Of a stretch of DNA of 64,000 bases, positions 45,173 to 54,589 are shown in pieces (the first letter of the stretch is position 1; every line of letters starts with the position of its first letter). The notes under the pieces are model-generated. The model was given only the letters and a program-made list of their open reading frames with translations. It ran no database searches and was not told the origin of the DNA. Both the position numbers and the translations under genes were made by a program. This DNA is from Salinicoccus cyprini (GTDB taxonomy: Bacteria; Bacillota; Bacilli; Staphylococcales; Salinicoccaceae): assembly GCF_007713705.1 (NCBI RefSeq), contig NZ_VMSJ01000001.1, positions 1,054,001 through 1,118,000 of the forward strand, in the 5' to 3' direction.

Positions 45173-46627
45173 TTAAAGCAGCGGAGATAAAAGTCTGGAT
45201 GCATGTTCCTTGAATTTCTGGTAGTATGAACGGCTTTCATACATCTTTCTCGTCAGCTGTTTGGATTGCTCCATATCCGCTTCGAAGGTACTTTTCATTT
45301 CTGCTGCGAAATCTTCACTGTAGATGAAGGTATTCATTTCAAAATTCAGCTCGGAACTTCGGATATCCACATTCGCTGTACCGACAGAAGATATTTTATC
45401 ATCAATTACCATCGTTTTGGCATGCAGGAATCCGTTGTCATAAATATGGATCTTCGCTCCTGCTTTCATCATTTCAGCTGAAAAGGAAAACGTTGTCGGA
45501 TACACAAAAGGATGATCCGGCTTGTTTGGAATCATGATGCGGACGTCGATACCGCTCAATGCTGCAACACGGAGCGATGCAAGTATTCCTGAAGAAGGAA
45601 CGAAATATGGACTTTGAATGTAGATGTAGTCCTCGGCCTCCTGGATTGCTTTGATGAAACCATGCATGATTTCCCCACCTTCCGAGTCGGGACCACTTGA
45701 AACAATCTGCAGGGGCATATCTCCACCCGGCCCCGGCGGTGGAAAGTACTGATCCTCGAATGGAATACTGTCATCCCTGCCATACTTGTTCCAATCGGAG
45801 ATGAAACGTTCCTGCAGCAGGTGGACAGACTGTCCTTCCATTCTGAGATGGGTATCCCGCCAGAAGCCGAACTTTGAACTGCGGCCCAAATACTCATCTC
45901 CGACATTGTATCCACCCGTATAGCCGATAGCGCCATCAATGACAACCAGTTTGCGGTGATTGCGGAAATTGAGGCGGAACCTCATCAATGCGGACACCAC
46001 GGAAGAAAAAGACTTTGTCTCACCTCCATGCTTACGGAGTTCGGAAAAGAACTTCTTTCCGATCTTGCGCGAACCGATTCCATCATAAAGGAAGCGCACC
46101 TTTACCCCTTCTTCCGCCTTTCTGGTGAGAATGTCACGGAGACGGCGCCCGAGCTGATCATCCCGCATGATGTAGTACTCCATATGGATATGGTGTTCTG
46201 CAGAATCGATGTCATCAAAAAGGGCCTCGAATTTATCTTCGCCGGCAGTGAACATACGGACACTGTTATTTTTGGAGAAGACCGAATCATCATTTCTCAT
46301 CAGCATCCCGATCAGCGCGTTGAATCTTTCAGGTACTGAACCTGGTGTAAACAGCTTGTCATCGTTGAATTGCGCCTTCTGCTTTTCAATCAGATTCTTG
46401 CTTGGCAAGTCATCACTGTCGGACCATTTCTGCTGTCCGGTCGATCTGCCGAGGAGGAGGTAGAGGAAAAAGCCGATGACCGGAATGAAAAAAAGAACCA
46501 TCAGCCACGCCCATATGGACGAAGCTTTCTTATCTTCAAAAACAATCATGACGACTGCCAGTATAATATTGATGATCAATGCAATGTTGCTTACCGTATT
46601 CCACCACTGCCAATCAAAGAAAAACAT
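45173..46627 (-). CDS. cls: cardiolipin synthase
   Basis: Joins two phosphatidylglycerol molecules into cardiolipin at the membrane. Two N-terminal membrane segments (residues about 8-30 and 37-57) are followed by two phospholipase D units: HRKLVVIDGAIGYTGGYN and HAKTMVIDDKISSVGTAN, each with HxKxxxxD. The length of 484 residues is normal. Cardiolipin synthesis is a salt-stress response in staphylococci, which fits the presumed halotolerant host. Confidence 0.95.
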   Translation of the reverse strand: MFFFDWQWWNTVSNIALIINIILAVVMIVFEDKKASSIWAWLMVLFFIPVIGFFLYLLLGRSTGQQKWSDSDDLPSKNLIEKQKAQFNDDKLFTPGSVPERFNALIGMLMRNDDSVFSKNNSVRMFTAGEDKFEALFDDIDSAEHHIHMEYYIMRDDQLGRRLRDILTRKAEEGVKVRFLYDGIGSRKIGKKFFSELRKHGGETKSFSSVVSALMRFRLNFRNHRKLVVIDGAIGYTGGYNVGDEYLGRSSKFGFWRDTHLRMEGQSVHLLQERFISDWNKYGRDDSIPFEDQYFPPPGPGGDMPLQIVSSGPDSEGGEIMHGFIKAIQEAEDYIYIQSPYFVPSSGILASLRVAALSGIDVRIMIPNKPDHPFVYPTTFSFSAEMMKAGAKIHIYDNGFLHAKTMVIDDKISSVGTANVDIRSSELNFEMNTFIYSEDFAAEMKSTFEADMEQSKQLTRKMYESRSYYQKFKEHASRLLSPLL

Positions 46628-46732
46628 GCGATTCCCCCTCCCTGTGCTATTTCGTTATTATATTGTTTCCTAAAAGGCACCCTTTAAAACTAATGGACAT
46701 CATATGTACCGATGGCCCCCATTGATGAGTAC

Positions 46733-46764
46733 AAAAAAAGACGCTCACAGCCATTGAGCGCCTC
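46733..46764 (-). terminator. terminator after the small membrane protein gene
   Basis: On the minus strand ggcgctca and tgagcgtc pair around atggctg and are followed by seven T. The stem overlaps the end of the gene. Confidence 0.82.
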
Positions 46765-47044
46765 TTTGGATCCACTCCATATCGAAAAATTCCATTGGAG
46801 TCCCTGTAAGATAGGAATAGATATAATAGATGCCGAATGCCACAAGCGGCAGAAAGACGAAAACGAACAGGACAATCTTCAGAAACTTTGTGAAGACCCG
46901 GTACAACAGACCGAGCGCGATGATCGCAGCTGCAGTGATCGCCACCGTGCGGAAGCTGTATCCCACATCTGCAATATCAAGGTGGTTCATTCCATATATG
47001 ACGAAAAACGAAAGTGCAATAATCAGTATCAGTCTGATGAACAT
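46745..47044 (-). CDS. small membrane protein of unknown family
   Basis: 99 residues with three hydrophobic segments (LILIIALSFFVIYG; VAITAAAIIALGLLYRVF; IVLFVFVFLPLVAFGIYYIY) and a short polar C-terminus with three Trp (FDMEWIQRGAQWL). No motif is recognised. AAAGGTTG precedes the ATG. It lies 24 bp after the MFS gene and may share its transcript. Confidence 0.72.
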   Translation of the reverse strand: MFIRLILIIALSFFVIYGMNHLDIADVGYSFRTVAITAAAIIALGLLYRVFTKFLKIVLFVFVFLPLVAFGIYYIYSYLTGTPMEFFDMEWIQRGAQWL

Positions 47045-47068
47045 TCAATTCACAACCTTTATAATGGC

Positions 47069-48214
47069 TTATTGATACGAGTGATCCGCATCTTTGATGA
47101 ACACGGTGCACAAAAGTCCCATGGCGATGATGAAGACACTGAGCCAAGGTGCATAACTGATATCAAACCAGTTGATATAGATGCCGCCGATGATTGCACC
47201 GATGCCGATACCGAGATTCAGTCCCGACATATTCCAGCTGAAGACATTGGCTGCCGAACCCTGGACATTCAGCACAAGCCCACTCTGCACGGTCGGGCTC
47301 GTACTCCACTGGAACAGACTCCACAAGAAGAGATTGATATAGAACAGCACGGGGATGCCATAGAGCAGCGGCATGAGTGCCATCGATACCATGAAGAGCG
47401 ACAGCATGATCGAAAGGGTCTTCTTCGTGCCGATCCGGTCGACCATATTTCCGCCGAGTATGGTGCCCAGCATGCCGCCGGCACCAGCAATGAGAAGCGC
47501 AATGGAGACACTTCCAATCGTATAGCCATTTGATGTCATGAGCGGGGAAATATAGCCGATGACGATATAGTTGCCGATCAGAACCGACATCGTCACACCG
47601 ATATATAGAGCAATATTTTTCATATTCAATATTTTATCGGCTACCGGTTCACCAAGATCGTCACCCTTCTTATCCGGTGTCAGTGCAATGATGCCGAAAC
47701 CGACGAGAATCGCAAGCAGTATGACAAGCCAGAAGATGACACGCCAGCCGAACTGCTGGCCGACAATGGTGCCGATCGGAATGCCGAAAACGTTGGCTGC
47801 GCTGAATCCCATATAAACGAGAGCAATCATGCGGCCGCGGATGGCGGGAGCTGAAAGCAGTACGGTCATATCCATGATCTTGACGATGAACACAGCCGCC
47901 GCCAGTGCTGTAACTACACGGCCGACCGCAAGCATCAGAAATGTGCTGGAAAGTCCGAAAATCAGATTGCCGATTATGAAAATGACAAGAGATGCGAGAA
48001 TGATAGGTTTGGGTCTGAATTTCTCGGTCGCTTTGACAAGGACGGGGCCGAAAATGGCAAAACTCACGGCATAGACTGTAATCAGCTGCCCTGTCAGTGC
48101 ATTCGAGATGCCAAGGTCCGAGCTCATGAGTTCTAGTATACCCGAGATGATGAGTTCCATCATGCCAAGGAGAAAAACCCCGACAGTGAAGGTCAACAGT
48201 AATTTTCTATTCAT
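47069..48214 (-). CDS. MFS transporter (DHA1/AraJ-like)
   Basis: A 381-residue transporter with 12 membrane segments. The N-terminus MNRKLLLTFTVGVFLLGMM leads into segment 1, and GQLITVYAVSFAIFGPVLV marks segment 2. It is related to the frameshifted transporter at 29419-30595 and has the same layout, so the two are paralogues or parallel acquisitions. Substrates of this group include sugars and drugs. ATG 48214 has GGGTGA upstream; a longer reading frame is not supported. Confidence 0.88.
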   Translation of the reverse strand: MNRKLLLTFTVGVFLLGMMELIISGILELMSSDLGISNALTGQLITVYAVSFAIFGPVLVKATEKFRPKPIILASLVIFIIGNLIFGLSSTFLMLAVGRVVTALAAAVFIVKIMDMTVLLSAPAIRGRMIALVYMGFSAANVFGIPIGTIVGQQFGWRVIFWLVILLAILVGFGIIALTPDKKGDDLGEPVADKILNMKNIALYIGVTMSVLIGNYIVIGYISPLMTSNGYTIGSVSIALLIAGAGGMLGTILGGNMVDRIGTKKTLSIMLSLFMVSMALMPLLYGIPVLFYINLFLWSLFQWSTSPTVQSGLVLNVQGSAANVFSWNMSGLNLGIGIGAIIGGIYINWFDISYAPWLSVFIIAMGLLCTVFIKDADHSYQ

Positions 48215-48310
48215 TATAATCACCCATTCAAAAAAATCAACTTGACCAGTATACATCATAACATGACGCATATAAACATATACGTGTTAAAATACGGATG
48301 AGGTGGTATG

Positions 48311-48805
48311 ATGAAGAAATTGATTCCGATATTGATATTCCTGCTTCTGGCAGGCTGTGCCCAAGGTGATCGGCAGGCGCTCGATGATCTCTATGAAGCT
48401 TTTGAAAGGAATCATGAAGAGCTGGAGACGGAGTTTACCGAACTATTCAATGAAATGGAAGAAAGTGAAGACCGGGAGGCCAAACTCCGCATGATCTACG
48501 AAGAAGCCCTTCCTAGAATTGAAGACTTGAGAAGAACCATCCACAATTATACTGTAACAGGCACAGAACACGAGCAGCTCAAAGAAGAGATGCTGACATA
48601 TACGAATTCCCTTGAAAACCTTGTTGAACTCTATGGCGAATTCAACCGTACCTTCATCAACTACAACCCGCTGGGTGATAGTGACTTCAGGGAAAAAGTT
48701 GATGACCAGCTTGCTGAAATCGAGTCGCAGGAAGAATTGGTACAAGAACGCTACCAGGGCATCCAGGAAGACTATGAACAGCTGACTTCAGAAAAAGGCT
48801 CATAA
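48311..48805 (+). CDS. YkyA-like coiled-coil lipoprotein
   Basis: A secreted lipoprotein of about 164 residues. The signal peptide MKKLIPILIFLLLAGC ends in a lipobox (LAGC), then a long acidic helical region (ERNHEELETEFTELFNEMEE) gives a coiled coil. The layout resembles putative cell-wall binding lipoproteins of the YkyA type, but I cannot assign it with certainty. Of two adjacent ATGs the second (48311) is better spaced from GAGGTG. Confidence 0.8.
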   Translation: MKKLIPILIFLLLAGCAQGDRQALDDLYEAFERNHEELETEFTELFNEMEESEDREAKLRMIYEEALPRIEDLRRTIHNYTVTGTEHEQLKEEMLTYTNSLENLVELYGEFNRTFINYNPLGDSDFREKVDDQLAEIESQEELVQERYQGIQEDYEQLTSEKGS

Positions 48806-48832
48806 AAAGACTTGTCTATGACAAGTCTTTTT
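48804..48832. terminator. bidirectional terminator
   Basis: Perfect 13-bp stem aaaaagacttgtc / gacaagtcttttt with loop tat. Confidence 0.93.
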
Positions 48833-49772
48833 CTACATAATTCGATATGAAATTCCCATGTGTCATCTTTCTGGCAAAGTTCTCGCCGTAGCGCTTGATC
48901 AGCATATCTGCAAGATTCTGATATTGGCCGGCATGCTCCAGCCCCTCCACATATGAAGCGATGCCGTCAAAATCCGATCCGAGTCCGATGGCATCCTCTC
49001 CAACGAGATCCAGAATATGATCGATATGAGGAAACAGATCCTCGATTTGTGCATCCCCTTCCGTAATGAACGGCGGGTTGAAAACAATATTGATCATGCC
49101 CCCCTTGCCGACCAGCATTCTGATCTGATCATCGCATAGATTTCTTGGATGATCGAACACTGTCCTTGCATTCGAATGCGTCGCAATGACATGGTCTGCC
49201 CGGTCCATGACCACATCCACGCCTTCCGGATTCAGATGGCTGATGTCGACAAGCACATTATGATTATTGCAGCAGTCTATGAACTGCAGGCCGAATTCGG
49301 TCAGTCCGGTATTCCGGGTTTCCCCCACCCCATCAGCAACAAGGTTGGCGTTGTTCCATGTCAGTCCGACAGACAGTACACCAAGCCTGAAGAGTGTCCG
49401 CAATTTCACTAGATCATTTCCTACAGCATCGGCACCTTCAAGCGTCAGCACTGCACCAATCTGCCCATCCTCAAGCTGACTGATTTCACCAAAGCGTCTG
49501 ATATGAACAAAGTTGTCCTGACTGAGCACTTCATTGTAGAAACAGTCCACCTGCTCCAGTGCATGCTGCCACTTTTCATTATCCGGCAGCAGTGGCGGGA
49601 TGAATATTGCAAAGAACTGCACCTTCACCTGGCCTTCTGCCAATCGATCGGCATTTGTTTCAAGTTCAGCCCCATCTTTAAAATCCACCATCCGGTCCCG
49701 AAACGAATAAGTCCGTCTACGATCCGACTGCAGCTTCAGCAGTGCATCACAATGAGTATCAATAATTTGCAT
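48816..49772 (-). CDS. M19 family dipeptidase
   Basis: Renal-dipeptidase-like zinc enzyme of 318 residues. Metal ligands are visible as IIDTHCDAL (HxD), LEGADAV (Glu), DISHLNPEG and IATHSNAR (His), and GLGSDFDGI. The family cleaves dipeptides, including those with D-residues, and can act on cell-wall turnover products. There is no signal peptide, so it is cytoplasmic. Its stop lies in the shared terminator. Confidence 0.92.
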   Translation of the reverse strand: MQIIDTHCDALLKLQSDRRRTYSFRDRMVDFKDGAELETNADRLAEGQVKVQFFAIFIPPLLPDNEKWQHALEQVDCFYNEVLSQDNFVHIRRFGEISQLEDGQIGAVLTLEGADAVGNDLVKLRTLFRLGVLSVGLTWNNANLVADGVGETRNTGLTEFGLQFIDCCNNHNVLVDISHLNPEGVDVVMDRADHVIATHSNARTVFDHPRNLCDDQIRMLVGKGGMINIVFNPPFITEGDAQIEDLFPHIDHILDLVGEDAIGLGSDFDGIASYVEGLEHAGQYQNLADMLIKRYGENFARKMTHGNFISNYVEKDLS

Positions 49773-49876
49773 CTAAATGCCCCCTTTTCCTTATTATACC
49801 AATTTATACTTGCTGGTTGAAATAAAAAAATACACGTTGCATAAGTATGAAGTGAAGTATAAAATAAAAACATGAT

Positions 49877-49891
49877 TTGAAAACGCTTTCT
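49877..49891. promoter_or_regulatory. strong cre (CcpA) site upstream of the YjiH-family gene
   Basis: TTGAAAACGCTTTCT fits all 15 positions of WTGNAANCGNWNNCW and has a near-perfect palindromic core (gaaaacgctttc). It lies 63-77 bp upstream of the start and just after a plausible -10 (TATAAA at 49858), the position expected for repression. Confidence 0.82.
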
Positions 49892-49953
49892 ACATATTCG
49901 TGATTTACAAAAAGCTTCTACCATGTATAATTATTAATCAAGGAGGTCTTTTT

Positions 49954-51282
49954 ATGCATAGAACTGCAACTTTATTTAAATTTCTTATTCCCTCACTGAT
50001 CGGGATACTGATGTTCCTTTTTCCGATACAAGTGGATGGAGAGACTACAATACCAGTCGCCTATCTGGCGAATGGGCTGAATGAACTGCTCGGAGCGAAT
50101 ACTGTTATTCTTATTGTCGTCATACTTATAAACATTTCGGCCCTATTGAGCATACTGTTCAGCTGGGTGATCGAGCCTGGTTCCGAATTCATAAGAAATC
50201 TGTTCCGAACAAATCCGATCTGGGTCATTCTGCGTGCTGTCGGTGCCGTATTTGCACTGATGACGTATATCGCAGTCGGACCGGAAGCCATCATTTCCGA
50301 TGTCACCGGCGGTATGATACTTAATGACCTGCTGCCGACACTGTTTGCTGTCTTCCTGTTTGCCGGCATTCTGCTCCCGCTCCTGCTCAACTATGGACTG
50401 CTTGAGTTTGTCGGCTCGATATTCGCCAAAATCATGCGCCCGCTATTTACACTGCCCGGCCGATCCACCGTGGACAACCTGGCATCATGGGTCGGGGATG
50501 GCACAGTCGGTGTCCTGCTGACAAGCAACCAGTACGAAAAAGGCTTCTATTCCAAAAGAGAAGCATCGGTCATAGCGACGACATTTTCGGTCGTATCCAT
50601 TACATTCTCCATTGTCATACTGGACCTGATTGGTCTGATGGACTACTTTGGACTATTCTATTTGACCATCATCGTTGCCGGCATTGTGGCCGCACTGATC
50701 ATGCCGAGAATCCCACCGTTGTCCTGGATCAAGGATGACTATTATGTCGAAGGCGAAGAAGTGGATGAAACCATCCCCAGAGGCTACAACCCTTTCACAT
50801 GGGGCTATAAGAAAGCACTTGACCGCTCTGAAAATGCTGAAGGGTTCGGGGATTTCGTAAAAGACGGCATCAAAACTGTTGCTGACATGTGGTTTGCAGT
50901 ACTGCCGATTGTCATGGCCATCGGTACACTCGGCACAATGCTTGCGGAATTTACACCGATATTCTCATGGATTGGTGCACCGTTCGTCCCCGTTCTCGAA
51001 CTGATGGGCATACCGGAAGCACAGGCGGCGTCTGAAGCACTGTTCATCGGATTCACCGATATGTTCCTGCCCGCCATACTGATCGAGGGCGTATCAGCCG
51101 ATATGACCCGCTTCATCATCGGAGCGCTGAGTATTACACAGCTGATCTACTTGTCGGAAGTGGGTGGCGTCATACTCGGTTCGAAAATACCGGTTGGACT
51201 TGGTAAACTGTTCGTCATCTTCCTGCTCCGTACTGCCATCACATTGCCGATCATTACACTGATTGCACATTTCATATTCTAA
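49954..51282 (+). CDS. YjiH family membrane protein (nucleoside recognition GATE domain)
   Basis: A 442-residue protein with 10 or more membrane segments. Two gate domains are seen (VGDGTVGVLLTSNQYEKGFY and the later FIGFTDMFLPAILIEGVSA). A charged loop (KDDYYVEGEEVDETIPRG) separates the halves. YjiH-type proteins are presumed transporters, perhaps of nucleosides or peptides, but no substrate is proven. ATG 49954 has AGGAGGT upstream. A perfect cre site suggests it is silent while good sugars are present. Confidence 0.88.
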   Translation: MHRTATLFKFLIPSLIGILMFLFPIQVDGETTIPVAYLANGLNELLGANTVILIVVILINISALLSILFSWVIEPGSEFIRNLFRTNPIWVILRAVGAVFALMTYIAVGPEAIISDVTGGMILNDLLPTLFAVFLFAGILLPLLLNYGLLEFVGSIFAKIMRPLFTLPGRSTVDNLASWVGDGTVGVLLTSNQYEKGFYSKREASVIATTFSVVSITFSIVILDLIGLMDYFGLFYLTIIVAGIVAALIMPRIPPLSWIKDDYYVEGEEVDETIPRGYNPFTWGYKKALDRSENAEGFGDFVKDGIKTVADMWFAVLPIVMAIGTLGTMLAEFTPIFSWIGAPFVPVLELMGIPEAQAASEALFIGFTDMFLPAILIEGVSADMTRFIIGALSITQLIYLSEVGGVILGSKIPVGLGKLFVIFLLRTAITLPIITLIAHFIF

Positions 51283-51316
51283 AAAAAGTTCTGTGGATTT
51301 CTCCACAGAACTTTTT
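51283..51316. terminator. bidirectional terminator
   Basis: 15-bp stem aaaaagttctgtgga / tccacagaacttttt with loop tttc and T runs on both strands. Confidence 0.93.
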
Positions 51317-51330
51317 TATATGACTTCATA

Positions 51331-52200
51331 TCAGAATCCTCGGCCTGCGCCGCCTCCGCCTCCGGAGCCGCCGCCAAATCCGCCGAAGCCACCGCCACCG
51401 AAACCGCCGCCGCTGGAGCCGCCGCCCCCGGATGGTGGAAAGAATATGAATGGACCGCCTCTGCGGCGTCTACGTCCACCGCCTCTCGGTGGTCTGCCAC
51501 CTCCGCCCATGATCTTGAACAGCAGATAGATCACTGCCATCATGAACAGCAGCCTGAAAATGGAGCCTCCGGTACCAGGATCTCCGTTTTGTGCCGATGG
51601 CATGTTCTCATCTGCTGCCGGTGTATCCCGGGTGAATTCCCCATTCTCATATCCATATGCTTCAAGCGACTCCTGGTAGAGTGCTTCATAGAGATCGGAT
51701 AGCCCTTGGGCATAGTGGGCAGCTGCGTCAGCAGAGCCATTTTCCGCTTCTGTCGCCTGGATGAAGTCCTCCATCGCAACGTCATCGATGATCCTTCCGA
51801 TCTTGGCATCGTTCAGGTACCCTTCGATGCCATAGCCCACCTGGACTTCGACACCCCGGTTGTTGTATTCATTGCCGTTGTCCAGATTGAGCAGGATCAC
51901 GATACCATTATCCGTCTCGGATTTGCCGATACCGTATTCGCGCAACGCCTTGAGCGCATAGTCCTGCCGATGCTCCTGACCCGTCGAAGGCATTGTCAGG
52001 AGCAGCATTTCAACGCCCGTGCCCTCTTCAAGATGTGTACCCATTTCATTGATTTCCTGAACTGCAGTATCGCTCAGTACACCTGCATTATCCTGGACGA
52101 AGTAATGGGAAGTATCCAGTGAAGGCAGGGCCACCCGTGCTTCAGCAGGTACACTTGCAAACACGAATAGAATCAGCATGAGCGTGACCAGGCGTTTCAT
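51331..52200 (-). CDS. TPM domain (YgcG-like) secreted/membrane protein
   Basis: Signal peptide (MKRLVTLMLILFVFASVPAEA), then a TPM domain (YFVQDNAGVLSDTAVQEIN, EMLLLTMPSTG, NGIVILLNLDN, VGYGIEGYLNDAKIGRI), one membrane segment (about 215-232), and a C-terminal tail that is nearly pure Gly/Ser/Arg/Phe (RPPRGGGRRRRRGG and GGGFGGGGFGGF). TPM proteins assist photosystem repair in plants, but in bacteria they travel with LemA. It overlaps the LemA stop by one base (TAATG), so the two are translated together. Confidence 0.9.
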   Translation of the reverse strand: MKRLVTLMLILFVFASVPAEARVALPSLDTSHYFVQDNAGVLSDTAVQEINEMGTHLEEGTGVEMLLLTMPSTGQEHRQDYALKALREYGIGKSETDNGIVILLNLDNGNEYNNRGVEVQVGYGIEGYLNDAKIGRIIDDVAMEDFIQATEAENGSADAAAHYAQGLSDLYEALYQESLEAYGYENGEFTRDTPAADENMPSAQNGDPGTGGSIFRLLFMMAVIYLLFKIMGGGGRPPRGGGRRRRRGGPFIFFPPSGGGGSSGGGFGGGGFGGFGGGSGGGGGAGRGF

Positions 52201-52784
52201 TACTCTCCATCCTGTTCAGTGTTGAATTCAACTTCAGGTACTTCCCTGCTTGATGCATCCGCTTCAAAATATGCTTTCTCGTCGAAATTGAAAAGTCCGG
52301 CAATGACGTTGCCTGGGAATGTGCGTGTGTTCTGATTGTACTCCTGGACAGCTGTATTATAATCCTGGCGCGCCACGGCAATCCGGTTCTCTGCACCTGC
52401 CAGTTCATCACGTAGTCCTGTAAACTGCTCACTCGCCTGTAGGTCCGGGTAGTTCTCCGAAATCGCCAGAAGCCTTGACAGTGCTGAAGTGACTTCGCCG
52501 TTCGCCTCAGCCATCTCCTCTACACCTTGTGCGCCTGCCAGCTGACTTCTTGCTTCAGCAATATCAGTGAAGATCTCTTGTTCCTGGGAAGCATATCCCT
52601 GTACTGTGCTGACAAGGTTCGGTATGAGATCGCCCCTTCTTTGAAGCTGGGTCTCGATCTGGGACTCCTGCTGGTTCACTTCCTCCTCCAGACTGACGAA
52701 CTGGTTGTACTTTGGTGCGAATATCATCGCAAGGATGATGAAGAACCCGATGATGACGCCTAGGGGTATCAGTAGTTTTTTCAT
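52200..52784 (-). CDS. lemA: LemA family protein
   Basis: A 194-residue protein with one N-terminal membrane segment (IPLGVIIGFFIILAMIF), then long helices with LemA landmarks: NQFVSLEEEVNQQESQIETQ, QRRGDLIPNLVSTVQGYA, and at the end YNQNTRTFPGNVIAGLFNFD. The function of LemA is unknown; it is usually found next to a TPM protein or a peptidase such as HtpX. It is first of a two-gene unit with the TPM gene. Confidence 0.93.
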   Translation of the reverse strand: MKKLLIPLGVIIGFFIILAMIFAPKYNQFVSLEEEVNQQESQIETQLQRRGDLIPNLVSTVQGYASQEQEIFTDIAEARSQLAGAQGVEEMAEANGEVTSALSRLLAISENYPDLQASEQFTGLRDELAGAENRIAVARQDYNTAVQEYNQNTRTFPGNVIAGLFNFDEKAYFEADASSREVPEVEFNTEQDGE

Positions 52785-52871
52785 TTTCTCTTCTCCTGTT
52801 CTAAACTTTTATTTCCTATATAATATCACGAATGGAATTGTTTAAACACTCGGCACCATGTCTGGTGCATG

Positions 52872-52901
52872 CAAAAGGGGCTGATGCTTAGCATCAGCCC
52901 C
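52872..52901 (-). terminator. terminator after tyrS
   Basis: ggggctgatgc / gcatcagcccc, a perfect 11-bp stem with loop tta, followed on the minus strand by TTTTGC. Confidence 0.9.
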
Positions 52902-52908
52902 GGTCAAC

Positions 52909-54192
<1,284 letters not shown>

Positions 54193-54210
54193 TTATTATA
54201 GAAATTGATA

Positions 54211-54408
54211 TAAAAAAGCACCCCTACATGAGTAAGGGTGCTGAATACACGGTACCACCAAACAGTTTTACTTAGTGGGCAAAAACGTCCGCCCCGACGC
54301 ACGAATGTTATGATGCAGTGTATTCGTCCGGTCGCGTGCACTGATTTCCACCACCCATCAGCTCTCTATATTCCGCCGCACCGTCTACTTGTCTGCCATT
54401 CGAATAAT
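54211..54408 (-). promoter_or_regulatory. T-box leader of tyrS
   Basis: On the minus strand the stem I start AGAGAGCTGATGGGTGG is seen near 54365, then GACGAATACACTG with a likely tyrosine specifier TAC (54320-54322), the T-box GGTGGTACCGTG (54248-54259), and a terminator agcacccctac/gtaagggtgct (54217-54242) ending in TTTTTTAT. Uncharged tRNA-Tyr would stabilise the antiterminator and allow tyrS transcription. Confidence 0.92.
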
Positions 54409-54413
54409 ATCAA

Positions 54414-54443
54414 TTTATAAAAATGATATAGTGTCGATGTCAA
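54414..54443 (-). promoter_or_regulatory. promoter of the tyrS T-box transcript
   Basis: On the minus strand TTGACA (54443-54438), 18-base spacer and TATAAA (54419-54414), just before the T-box. An overlapping TTGACT is 8 bases upstream. Confidence 0.72.
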
Positions 54444-54559
54444 AAAGTCAAGCGGAGCAATGACTGTTCTTTTAGATCGACAGAACGAGAAGAACGCGAT
54501 GATGCTTCACAAAACAGTCATAGCCGTCTTTGAATCACTAACTCTAACTGTTTCGAATA

Positions 54560-54568
54560 TGATATAAT
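54560..54568 (+). promoter_or_regulatory. extended -10 promoter of the PBP gene
   Basis: TGATATAAT (TGn plus a perfect TATAAT), 21 bp before the start codon. No good -35 is seen. Confidence 0.65.
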
Positions 54569-54589
54569 GACCGGTGATAGGAGGTAACA

